From Verrucomicrobiaceae bacterium (lineage in GTDB: Bacteria; Verrucomicrobiota; Verrucomicrobiia; Verrucomicrobiales; Verrucomicrobiaceae), in contig JAGKWZ010000094.1 in assembly GCA_021151605.1 (NCBI GenBank), positions 1-18,433 on the forward strand: DNA of 18,433 nt, given 5' to 3'. The notes below the pieces were generated by a model. That model saw only the letters and a list, made by a program, of their open reading frames with translations, had not been told where the DNA came from and made no database searches. The position numbers and the translations under genes were made by a program. Numbering within the stretch: position 1 is the stretch's first letter; each line of letters starts with the position of its first letter. This document shows, in pieces, positions 8,037 to 15,078 of the stretch.

Positions 8037-8091
8037 TGAGTTCGGGCTTTCACCCATCATGACACCTCGGGTGAAAAGGACGCGGAACTCA
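8037..8091. repeat. Nested inverted repeat between phosphatase stop and sulfatase start
   Basis: The inner arms TTTCACCC (8048-8055) and GGGTGAAA (8069-8076) are a perfect 8-bp inverted repeat around 13 nt. The outer arms TGAGTTC (8037-8043) and GAACTCA (8085-8091) are a perfect 7-bp inverted repeat around the inner one. The outer right arm overlaps the stop codon of the phosphatase gene. No T-run follows on the minus strand, so it is not a standard intrinsic terminator. It could be an operator for the sulfatase pair or an mRNA structure that uncouples them from the mla operon. Confidence 0.6.
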
Positions 8092-9762
8092 AATGGCTTT
8101 CGTCAGTTCGATGACTGACTTGCCGGTCTCTAGGCGGAAATCAACGCGGTCGAAAATCTCTCTGATGACATGCAGGCCGAGACGTCCGATGCGCTCGCCT
8201 GTCGAGGGTGGTGTCACGAGCTTTTGAAAGTCTTCATTCGTGAGTCCTGCACCGTGGTGCTCGATCATAATGTGCACAGAGTCAGCAGATGAAGCGATAC
8301 GGCAGTAGGCTGGGCGCTCGGCACTGGTGGAGCAGTAGGCGTATTTACAGATGTTGCTCATCACTTCATCACAGCCGAGCACGAGAAGCCCTGTGACGTC
8401 GTCGCGCAGTCCGTGATAATCTGCCCAGGTTTCGATGAATTCACGCACGAGTCTAAGTGTGTCGGGGTGGCAGGTGAGAGCGAGTTCGCAGGGCGGTGGT
8501 GTAGAATGATCGGTCACGCTCAGCACGGTGGCGTCATCCTGATAGGACGCCCCGAGAGAAAAGGTGCGCCATTGTTCGACGAGATGATTCAGGGTCATCC
8601 CGGCATCGCTCCCCGGCGGGACGTGGAGTGCGTTTGAGAAGGCTTTGTCCTCGAAATACTCACCCGAGCTGTTTTGCACTTCGAGGATGCCATCCGTGAA
8701 AATCATCCAGTGGCGGCCAGTGCTGAAAGGCAACTCAGCCTCCTCGTAACGAGCAGCGCAGGAGATGCCGAGCGGCGCATTCCCGCGTGCGGGGACTTCC
8801 TTCCACACGCTGCCATCAAACACATAGGCACCTGGCAGTCCCGCATAGCAGAGCCGCACACGGCGCGTCTTGGGGCAGATGAGCATGGCATTTATGGCGA
8901 TGAAGCGACCCGCTTTCATCACACCGCAAAGGCGCTTGTTAAGGGTAGTCATCCATTCCGCCAAATTCATCGTGGTGCACAAGTGCGCAGTCGAGGCGAT
9001 GAGGGTGGTACCACGCGCCATGTCGAGCGCGGCAGGCAATCCCTTGCCGCATACATCACCGACACCGAGAAGGATTTTGCCATCGTCGATCTGATGCCAG
9101 AAAAAGAAATCGCCCCCGACCTCGCTGGCGGGTTCATAAAAACTTTCCACCGCGACATCACCCAGGCGCACTTGTGGCGCGGGAAGAAAGGAGTTTTGAA
9201 TTTCCGCCGCCAGCGAAAGTTGCTGGCGCGTCTCCGCCTCATGAATGGCCTGCTTTTGTGACTCAAGCCGCAGCAGTGTGACGGCGATCAGGCTGCCGAA
9301 GGTCTCAAAAATCTCCACGTCCTGCGCGGTGAAGGCGGCACTGTGATTCGGATTGATGGCCTGCATGACTCCAACGCAGTGCTCGCCATCGAGCAGAGGA
9401 ATGGTGAGCATCGCGCGGGTGACGAGATCGGATTTGTCGGAAGCCGGTCTGAAGTGTCGGGGATCGTTCAGTGCATCCTCGATATTGACGATCTTCTTCG
9501 TCGCATAAACATCGCCAGCGATGCCTTTACCCTTGGGCACTCGGATCTCCATGGCATTGACCGGATCAAGCGTGGAGCGGATCAGCAGATCCTCGTCCGG
9601 GCCATCTGGGAGGAGGATGGAGCAAACTTCGCAATCCATCACTTCGCGTGAGCGCTGTAGGATGTGATCGATGAGTTCGACGAGATCGTGCGTGCTGCTC
9701 AGGCGCCGTGCCACATCAATCAGGACGGTTTGCCGTGATGGGTTGGATTGTGGATCACTCAC
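8089..9762 (-). CDS. GAF - SpoIIE/PPM phosphatase - RsbW-like HATPase regulator
   Basis: 557 residues from the GTG at 9762, preferred because the longer frame (to 9924) would overlap mlaD by 170 nt; GTG 9762 gives an 8-nt overlap, which suggests translational coupling. A GAF domain occupies about residues 12-165 and a coiled-coil linker about 165-192 (LESQKQAIHEAETRQQ). A SpoIIE-type PP2C domain covers about 200-418, with the metal aspartates Asp218 (EVGGDFF), Asp236 (GDVCGKGLPAAL), Asp357 (MIFTDGI) and Asp409-Asp410 (YQDDAT). A histidine-kinase-like ATPase domain covers about 425-557, with an N-box Glu466/Asn470 (CDEVMSN) and a G2 box (GRLGLHV). In the G1 box, EHHGAG replaces the usual DxGxG, so nucleotide binding may be altered. 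Related proteins dephosphorylate, and through the RsbW-like domain phosphorylate or bind, STAS anti-sigma antagonists. A STAS protein heads this same operon. Confidence 0.9.
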   Translation of the reverse strand: MSDPQSNPSRQTVLIDVARRLSSTHDLVELIDHILQRSREVMDCEVCSILLPDGPDEDLLIRSTLDPVNAMEIRVPKGKGIAGDVYATKKIVNIEDALNDPRHFRPASDKSDLVTRAMLTIPLLDGEHCVGVMQAINPNHSAAFTAQDVEIFETFGSLIAVTLLRLESQKQAIHEAETRQQLSLAAEIQNSFLPAPQVRLGDVAVESFYEPASEVGGDFFFWHQIDDGKILLGVGDVCGKGLPAALDMARGTTLIASTAHLCTTMNLAEWMTTLNKRLCGVMKAGRFIAINAMLICPKTRRVRLCYAGLPGAYVFDGSVWKEVPARGNAPLGISCAARYEEAELPFSTGRHWMIFTDGILEVQNSSGEYFEDKAFSNALHVPPGSDAGMTLNHLVEQWRTFSLGASYQDDATVLSVTDHSTPPPCELALTCHPDTLRLVREFIETWADYHGLRDDVTGLLVLGCDEVMSNICKYAYCSTSAERPAYCRIASSADSVHIMIEHHGAGLTNEDFQKLVTPPSTGERIGRLGLHVIREIFDRVDFRLETGKSVIELTKAI

Positions 9763-10936
9763 GACGTTTGAGGAAGTTGATGCCAGCTTTTTTAGTCTCG
9801 TCAGTGCTGGCCGATGTGGGACCAGATTCGAGTTCCTTGATACGGACCGGGTACGGATTCTGACTGCTTCGCATGTGCTCGATGATTTGCTCCTTGCTCG
9901 GCACTTCGTTCTCTTTGCTGCCAAAGATCAGGCGGCTGGGTTTTTCAGCAAGTGTTCCAGTGATGTATTCGCCCCAGACGACAAGGGCGTTCATCTCTTC
10001 GACCAGCGTGTTGATCTTGCGCATGGTGGTATCCAGATGCTTCTCCAGGCCAGGGCCTGAGGCGTCTTTGCCGCCTGAAAGCAGATCATGCAGTTTGGTG
10101 GTGATTTCTTCGATGCGCACCCGCAGACCCGGCGTGCTGCCAGGAGTTCCAGCGATGGTTTGGTTCAGCTCTTTGGAGAATCCTTCCAAGTTTGCGAGGA
10201 TGGCATCGGCACGATTCCCGAGCCCTTTGTCGGTGGAGCCTTTGGGGCCTTTGACGAGTTCCTGGATTCCAGTAGCGGTGTCCTCGAGTTTGTCGGCCAC
10301 GCTGTTGAGCTTCTGGCCGAAGCCGGGCGTTTTGGCATCGCCCGCGAAAATCTTCTTCAAATCCTGTGTGAAGACTTCGACATTCACGAGCGAGTCCGTG
10401 ATCTTCTTCGCGCCATCACTTTTGCCGAGAGGCTCGGTGATTTTTTTGAGATCGACGGTGATGTCCTTGATATTGGCAAAGATCGCATCACCACCCGGTA
10501 GCATCATCTCCAACATGCTGCCGAGACTGGAAGACGTGAGCTTCGTGCCATCAGCGAGCAGCCCGCCCTCATCATCCATGCGCACGATGGCGATGTGCTT
10601 TTCACCAAGGATGGACTCGGCGCTGATAATGATCTTCACATGCGCAGGGATGGCCGCCTTTTCAAAAATGGCGAGGTGCGCACGAACAGTGCGGCTGGCG
10701 ATCAGGCGGTCAGCAGGAGCAAGATGCTCGATACTTTCGACGATGCCGATCGTGTCGCCTGAATAGAGGACGTTGGAATTCCGGCGGATGCCAGTCACAT
10801 CCTCGAAGTCCACGGAGAACCGGAGGTGCGGCTTGCGCCAGGGATCACCGGAAATGGCGAACAGCAGCGCCCCAAGCAGCACCAGCGAACACAAGATGAC
10901 CAGGGAGGCCACGAAGATGTCGTTCTTGTTTTTCAT
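9755..10936 (-). CDS. mlaD: MlaD-like MCE-domain lipid-binding protein
   Basis: 393 residues from the ATG at 10936. One N-terminal membrane anchor lies at about residues 8-28. A single MCE domain follows at about 38-120 (RFSVDFEDVTGI, GDTIGIVESI, ESILGEKHIAIV). A long region of about 270 residues predicted to be helical follows, rich in Lys/Asp/Leu and repetitive in character. MlaD proteins form hexameric rings on the periplasmic face that carry phospholipids to or from the MlaFE ABC transporter. The C-terminal extension is longer than in E. coli MlaD and may form a tube or contact the outer membrane. Spacing to mlaF is 18 nt, and the last 8 nt overlap the phosphatase gene. No mlaC or mlaA is present in the window. 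Confidence 0.9.
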   Translation of the reverse strand: MKNKNDIFVASLVILCSLVLLGALLFAISGDPWRKPHLRFSVDFEDVTGIRRNSNVLYSGDTIGIVESIEHLAPADRLIASRTVRAHLAIFEKAAIPAHVKIIISAESILGEKHIAIVRMDDEGGLLADGTKLTSSSLGSMLEMMLPGGDAIFANIKDITVDLKKITEPLGKSDGAKKITDSLVNVEVFTQDLKKIFAGDAKTPGFGQKLNSVADKLEDTATGIQELVKGPKGSTDKGLGNRADAILANLEGFSKELNQTIAGTPGSTPGLRVRIEEITTKLHDLLSGGKDASGPGLEKHLDTTMRKINTLVEEMNALVVWGEYITGTLAEKPSRLIFGSKENEVPSKEQIIEHMRSSQNPYPVRIKELESGPTSASTDETKKAGINFLKRRE

Positions 10937-10954
10937 GTTGTGAGTGGAGTGCGG

Positions 10955-11791
10955 TCAGCTTTTTCCGAGCAGAATGTCACGATATAGCAGTTCGCCGGAG
11001 TCGTCGCTGCCGTCTCCTTCGGGATCGCCATTGATGAACTGCTGCACGGCGGGATTGGGGTGGGCTTTGATTTCTTCAGGTGTGCCTTCGGCGATGATCT
11101 TACCCTGATTCGGACCGGTGCCGAGCATGATGATGCGGGTGCCGATGCGGAAGACGCTGTTCATGTCATGGGTGACGACGACGACCGTGGCGCCGATCTT
11201 CTGCGTGAGGCGCTGAGTGAGTTCATCCACCACGGCGGTCATGATGGGATCGAGTCCTGCCGTCGGTTCGTCGCTGAATACAAGCGGTGGGTCCAAGGCA
11301 AGTGCGCGGGCAAGTGCGGCACGCTTTTTCATGCCGCCGCTGATCTCTGAGGGCTTCTTGTGTCCGTGACCCGTGAGGCCGACCTGTTCCAGCTTCATTT
11401 TGACCACGGTGTCGATCAATCCCGAGTCGAGTTGCGTGTGCTCGATCAATGGCAGCGCGACGTTCTCAGCCACAGTGAGTGATTGCAGCAGCGCGCCGGA
11501 TTGAAACAACATGCCGTAGCGCCCACGCAGCTTTTGCAGCGCGCCGCCACGCATGGTGGTGATCTCTTCGCCAAAGATCTTGATGCTGCCGGAAGTCGGT
11601 TTCTCCGTGCCGATGAGATGACGTAGCAGCGTGCTTTTGCCGCAGCCGCTGCCGCCCATGATGATGAAGGTGTCACCCGCATGCACCCTGAAACTCACGC
11701 CATCGAGCACCTTCTGTTTGCCAAAATACCGCACCAGCGAATCGACCTCGATGATCGGCTCGGTGCTGGAGCTGGCGGCTGTTGGATTCAT
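10955..11791 (-). CDS. mlaF: MlaF-like ABC transporter ATP-binding protein
   Basis: 278 residues from the ATG at 11791, which gives the standard length and a 2-nt gap after the permease gene; the upstream extension is Arg/Cys-rich shadow sequence. All ABC motifs are visible: Walker A GGSGCGKST (46-54), Q-loop Gln97 (MLFQSGAL), signature ISGGMKKR (150-157), Walker B PLVFSDE (169-175) with EPTAGLDP, and H-loop His208 (VVTHDM). The SGGMKKR signature and the Q-loop context are typical of MlaF/Ttg2A rather than other importers. It powers phospholipid movement by the inner-membrane MlaE permease. It carries a short acidic C-terminal tail (GDPEGDGSDDSGE). Confidence 0.95.
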   Translation of the reverse strand: MNPTAASSSTEPIIEVDSLVRYFGKQKVLDGVSFRVHAGDTFIIMGGSGCGKSTLLRHLIGTEKPTSGSIKIFGEEITTMRGGALQKLRGRYGMLFQSGALLQSLTVAENVALPLIEHTQLDSGLIDTVVKMKLEQVGLTGHGHKKPSEISGGMKKRAALARALALDPPLVFSDEPTAGLDPIMTAVVDELTQRLTQKIGATVVVVTHDMNSVFRIGTRIIMLGTGPNQGKIIAEGTPEEIKAHPNPAVQQFINGDPEGDGSDDSGELLYRDILLGKS

Positions 11792-11793
11792 GA

Positions 11794-12540
11794 TCAAAAG
11801 AAGAACAGCGCAGTGAGCACAGCATTGGCAATGAAGACGCTCAGCAGCGAAACCACAACGGAGCGTGTCGTGGCGAGGCCGACTCCTTCGGCGCCGCCTG
11901 TGACATTCAGCCCGATGCTGCACGCGATAGTCACCACCAACACGCCGAACACACCGCTTTTTAGCAGGCCGATGCCCACATCACTCAGCTCCACATATTG
12001 GAGGGCATGGCTCACATAAAACGCGGTGGACATGTGCAGTGAGAAGTGGCCAATCAACCAGCCTCCGGCGAGACCAACGTAGATCCCGAACACAGCCAGC
12101 AACGGCATCATGATCACCATCGCGAGGAAACGCGGCACGATGAGGTAGGACATCGGCGGGATCGCCATGACTTCGAGCGCCTCGATTTCCTCGGACACTT
12201 TCATCGTGCCCAGTTCCGCCGTGACGGACGAGCCACTGCGGCCGATGACGATTACTGCCGTCACCAGTGGTGCGAGTTCACGAATGAGGCTGGAAGCCAC
12301 GAGCCCCGGGACATAAACAGTGGCTCCAAGCTTCGCGAGCTGCGCCGCAGACTGCATCGCCAACACAACGCCAATGGTTAAAGCTGTAAGTGCCGACATC
12401 GGCACCGCATGAACACCGATACGCACGATTTGCGCAAAGGTATGGCCGATGCGCCATGGTTTGCCACGAAACGGGGCCACGCACAGCCAATAAAGAAGAC
12501 TGCCGCACAGCGCGAAGTATTGGCGGAAGGCTTCGATCAT
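11794..12540 (-). CDS. mlaE: MlaE-like ABC transporter permease
   Basis: 248 residues with five or six hydrophobic segments and a hydrophobic C-terminus (ANAVLTALFFF). The conserved MlaE loop is present: GRSGSS (100-105), AELGTM (108-113), then SEEIEALEVMAIPP, where the acidic residues follow the EQxDAL pattern of the family. A PRFLAM segment follows. The protein forms the membrane channel of the Mla phospholipid transporter and pairs with the MlaF ATPase encoded 2 nt downstream. The upstream STAS gene ends 21 nt before its ATG. Length and motif order match the family, so the assignment is firm; the direction of lipid transport is not deducible. Confidence 0.95.
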   Translation of the reverse strand: MIEAFRQYFALCGSLLYWLCVAPFRGKPWRIGHTFAQIVRIGVHAVPMSALTALTIGVVLAMQSAAQLAKLGATVYVPGLVASSLIRELAPLVTAVIVIGRSGSSVTAELGTMKVSEEIEALEVMAIPPMSYLIVPRFLAMVIMMPLLAVFGIYVGLAGGWLIGHFSLHMSTAFYVSHALQYVELSDVGIGLLKSGVFGVLVVTIACSIGLNVTGGAEGVGLATTRSVVVSLLSVFIANAVLTALFFF

Positions 12541-12561
12541 CTGAGGCGAAAGGGCGAGGGC

Positions 12562-12912
12562 TTAGCGCTTATTCTTCAAATCGGGAGCGTTTAATGCCTC
12601 TTCGACCGTCGGCAGATGCAGGATGAAATCACCGAGGCGGACAATCTTGAACGAGGCCTCCACGCGCCCCGTCATGCCGACCAGAGCAAACTCGCTTTCG
12701 ACGCCGCTGGCGTGCTGAAAATACTCCACGACCACGGCCCAGACCGGCGTGTTGACGAAAGTCACCTTGGTGAAGTCGATGATCAGCCGACCCGTCTTCG
12801 CTTTCATCTGCTCTCGTACGAGCCTCTGAAACTCAGGCACCGTCGAGAGATCAGCATCGCCCTCCAGTTCGATGACAACAGCGTTCGGGTGTGTGCGGAG
12901 GATAGGTTTCAT
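12562..12912 (-). CDS. STAS-domain protein, MlaB-like / anti-sigma antagonist-like
   Basis: 116 residues from the ATG at 12912 (MKPILRTHPNAVVIEL); an in-frame upstream start would add 12 residues with no domain content. The whole protein is one STAS domain: the strand AVVIELEGDADLSTV, the phospho-loop region RLIIDFTKVTFVNTPVW, then SEFALVGMTGRVEASFKI. At the position where SpoIIAA/RsbV have the phosphorylated Ser of the D-S-S/x-G loop, this protein has Asn54-Thr55-Pro56, so Thr55 is the candidate phosphosite (inference from alignment by eye). MlaB binds MlaF and is needed for its assembly. Here the gene heads the operon rather than ending it as in E. coli. A phosphatase/ATPase gene ends the same operon. 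Confidence 0.87.
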   Translation of the reverse strand: MKPILRTHPNAVVIELEGDADLSTVPEFQRLVREQMKAKTGRLIIDFTKVTFVNTPVWAVVVEYFQHASGVESEFALVGMTGRVEASFKIVRLGDFILHLPTVEEALNAPDLKNKR

Positions 12913-13075
12913 GCGATGGGCGAAAGTCTGACTTGCGTGGCTATACACTATTTCCGTCAGGTCTGAAACAAGCTGTCAGTCAGTTCCATCGGCTTTTTGT
13001 GTGTGAAGCAAGATGCGCCCAGACTTTCCCCTTGCCGCAGGGCCTCCGCTGCGAATCATCCGCGCTCCCCTACCT
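12913..13075. promoter_or_regulatory. Divergent intergenic region between mla operon and mdh
   Basis: These 163 nt separate the divergent STAS and malate dehydrogenase starts and must hold promoters for both, unless the operon starts elsewhere. On the minus strand a TATAGC-like -10 candidate lies near 12940-12950, with a weak TTTCAG about 17 nt upstream of it. I cannot fix a convincing -35/-10 pair on the plus strand. Short GTCTGA/GTCAG words recur between about 12925 and 12985. Boxes are low confidence; the region assignment rests on gene orientation. Confidence 0.45.
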
Positions 13076-14059
13076 ATGAGCAAAGCCCCCATCAGAGTCG
13101 CAGTCACCGGCGCCGCCGGCCAAATCGGATACGCCCTCCTTTTCCGCATCGCTTCTGGAGCCATGTTTGGCCCAGATCAGCCGGTGATCCTTCAGCTCAT
13201 CGAAGCTCCTTTTGAGAAGCCGCTGGCCGCTCTGGCCGGTGTCGCCATGGAGCTGGATGACTGCGCCTTCCCGCTGCTGAAAGGGATCGTGCAGACCAGC
13301 GATCCAGCCGTCGGGTTCAAAGACGCCAACTGGTGCCTGCTCGTCGGTGCCAAGCCACGCGGCCCAGGCATGGAGCGCGCTGATTTGCTCAAAGACAACG
13401 GCAAGATCTTCATCGAGCAGGGCAAGATCATCGACGCCGTGGCTGCGGATGACGCCCGCATCGCCGTCGTGGGCAATCCTGCGAACACGAACTGCATGAT
13501 CGCCGCCTCCCAGGCCAAGCGCCTGCCAGCCGAGCGCTTCACCGCCATGGTCCGCCTCGACCAAAACCGCGCCCAGACCCAGCTCGCGCAGAAGGCTGGT
13601 GTCGATCTCACCGAAGTGAAGGACATCTTCATCTACGGCAATCACAGCCCGACGATGTTCCCCTCCTTTGCCCACGCCACCATCGCTGGCAAAGCTGCCA
13701 AGGAAGTCATCAACGACCAGGCCTGGCTCGAAGGGCCATTCCTCGAAACCGTCGGCAAACGTGGTGCTGCCATCATCGCCGCCCGTGGCTCATCCTCCGC
13801 TGCTTCCGCCGCAAATGCGCTTGTCGATCACGTCCGCTCGCTCGTCACTCCTGGTGCGATTCATTCCATCGCGGTGAAGAGCAACGGCCTCTACGGCTTC
13901 GACGCCAATGTCTGGGCCGGTATGCCCGTCCGCACGACGACGGCTGGCAGCTACGAAGTCATCACCGATTACGAAATGGACGACTTCGCGAAGTCCAAGA
14001 TCGCTGCAACGAACAAGGAGCTCGTCGATGAGCGCTCGTTCGTGGCTGAGATGCTGTAA
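13076..14059 (+). CDS. mdh: Malate dehydrogenase (NAD-dependent, about 327 residues)
   Basis: 327 residues from the ATG at 13076, which places the Rossmann motif TGAAGQIG at residues 11-18; the in-frame ATG at 13013 would add an atypical 21-residue leader. The pattern matches type-2 malate dehydrogenases: the substrate Arg pair in KPRGPGMERADLL (Arg95, Arg101), GNPANTN, the catalytic Asp162 in VRLDQNR, and catalytic His190 in YGNHSPTMFP. It interconverts malate and oxaloacetate in the TCA cycle in the cytoplasm. No Shine-Dalgarno sequence is present; the leader is pyrimidine-rich (CGCTCCCCTACCT). A strong terminator lies 20 nt after the stop. Confidence 0.96.
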   Translation: MSKAPIRVAVTGAAGQIGYALLFRIASGAMFGPDQPVILQLIEAPFEKPLAALAGVAMELDDCAFPLLKGIVQTSDPAVGFKDANWCLLVGAKPRGPGMERADLLKDNGKIFIEQGKIIDAVAADDARIAVVGNPANTNCMIAASQAKRLPAERFTAMVRLDQNRAQTQLAQKAGVDLTEVKDIFIYGNHSPTMFPSFAHATIAGKAAKEVINDQAWLEGPFLETVGKRGAAIIAARGSSSAASAANALVDHVRSLVTPGAIHSIAVKSNGLYGFDANVWAGMPVRTTTAGSYEVITDYEMDDFAKSKIAATNKELVDERSFVAEML

Positions 14060-14079
14060 CCTGACCCTCGATCCCTGAG

Positions 14080-14118
14080 CCGCCCACGGATGTCGAACAT
14101 TCGTGGGCGGTTTTTTTT
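14080..14118 (+). terminator. Intrinsic terminator after mdh
   Basis: CCGCCCACG (14080-14088) pairs perfectly with CGTGGGCGG (14102-14110). The pairing continues inward through a G-T wobble (14089/14101) and ATGT/ACAT (14090-14093/14097-14100), leaving a CGA loop. The stem is 14 bp and is followed by eight Ts (14111-14118). This is a strong rho-independent signal for mdh. It ends only 16 nt before the psd ATG. Confidence 0.93.
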
Positions 14119-14134
14119 CAGAACCTTCCTCCCC

Positions 14135-15034
14135 ATGCCTGCCGCTCCGATTCAGTTCTTCAATCGCCTCACCCAATCGCTCGAAACCGAAGCCGTGTAT
14201 GGCGAGGGGCCTCTGCGCTTCGTGTATGAAAATCCGCTCGGTCAGATCGCGCTTCATGCGCTGGTGAAGCGGGCTTTGTTCTCGCAGTGGTATAGCTCTC
14301 GCATGGACTCGCCGACGAGTGCGGCACGCATCGCGCCCTTCATCGAGCAGTTCGGAGTCGATGTCTCCGAGTTCGCGGAGCCGGTGGAGAGCTTCAAGAG
14401 CTTCAACGACTTCTTTTATCGCAAGCTCAAGCCAGCCGCACGGCCCATCGTCGAGGATGAAAAGGCCATCGCCCTGCCAGCGGACGGGCGTCATCTCGTG
14501 ATCCCCGATGTCTCGCAGAGCCGCGACTTCCTCGTCAAAGGCATTCGCTTCGACATCGCCACACTGCTTGGCGACAGCGGCCTCGCCTCGCGCTTTGAGA
14601 AAGGCAGCGTGCTCATCTCCCGGCTCTGCCCCACCGACTATCACCGCTTTCATTTCCCCTGCGGCGGCATCGCTGAGTCGCCACGCATGATTCATGGACC
14701 ACTCTTTTCCGTGAGCCCCATCGCGCTGATGAAGCGCCCGAGCATCCTTTGGGAAAACAAACGCTACGTCACTCGGATGCGCACACAGGGCTTGGGAGAC
14801 ATCGTCTTCCTCGAAGTCGGTGCCACCTGCGTCGGCAGCGTCGTCCACACCGCCACACCGGGACAAATCATCCGCAAGGGCGATGAAAAGGGCTATTTCC
14901 GCTTTGGCGGCTCCTGCGTGATCACACTCTTCGAGCCAGGGCGCATGCGCTTCTCCGATGACCTCATCGAGCACAGCGCCGCTGGCCGCGAAGTCTATGC
15001 TCGCATGGGCGATGAAGCCGGGCGCGTGCTCTGA
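14135..15034 (+). CDS. psd: Phosphatidylserine decarboxylase
   Basis: 299 residues from the ATG at 14135. The in-frame ATG at 14090 is rejected because it lies in the terminator hairpin and would encode an implausible leader. Family features in order: FNDFFYRKLKP at about 90-100, PADGR with Asp117 of the autoprocessing site, RLCPTDYHRFHFP with His170 and His173, and the self-cleavage motif FGGSCVI with Ser260, which becomes the pyruvoyl group of the alpha chain. The usual motif is LGST or GGST; Cys follows Ser here. It makes phosphatidylethanolamine from phosphatidylserine at the inner membrane. It lies 16 nt after the mdh terminator and 44 nt before a serine hydrolase gene. Its position near the mla operon fits an envelope-lipid neighbourhood. 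Confidence 0.95.
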   Translation: MPAAPIQFFNRLTQSLETEAVYGEGPLRFVYENPLGQIALHALVKRALFSQWYSSRMDSPTSAARIAPFIEQFGVDVSEFAEPVESFKSFNDFFYRKLKPAARPIVEDEKAIALPADGRHLVIPDVSQSRDFLVKGIRFDIATLLGDSGLASRFEKGSVLISRLCPTDYHRFHFPCGGIAESPRMIHGPLFSVSPIALMKRPSILWENKRYVTRMRTQGLGDIVFLEVGATCVGSVVHTATPGQIIRKGDEKGYFRFGGSCVITLFEPGRMRFSDDLIEHSAAGREVYARMGDEAGRVL

Positions 15035-15078
15035 GCTTTGATTTGACGATCCGGGCCGGAGCGAGTTTCACTGGCGAC

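Noticed and set aside
6555..8039. A 494-codon open frame on the plus strand opposite the upstream sulfatase
   Set aside because: It is longer than the sulfatase but encodes low-complexity Ala/Gly/Arg-rich sequence with no domain, while the minus strand has full sulfatase motifs and a signal peptide. High GC produces such antisense frames.
9763..9924. 54-residue N-terminal extension of the phosphatase
   Set aside because: It would overlap mlaD by 170 nt and encodes Arg/Ser-rich sequence typical of a shadow frame. GTG 9762 fits the operon and domain start.
12925..12985. Recurring GTCTGAC/GTCAG words as a 9-nt repeat tract like those in the dehydrogenase gene
   Set aside because: The words are irregularly spaced and do not keep a 9-nt period.
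14090..14134. Upstream in-frame ATG for psd
   Set aside because: The ATG is part of the terminator stem and the added residues (Phe/Arg-rich, translated through the T-run) do not resemble family N-termini.
13790..14974. A 394-codon minus-strand frame across the mdh end, the terminator and psd
   Set aside because: It crosses the terminator and opposes two well-recognised enzymes, and has no recognisable domain.
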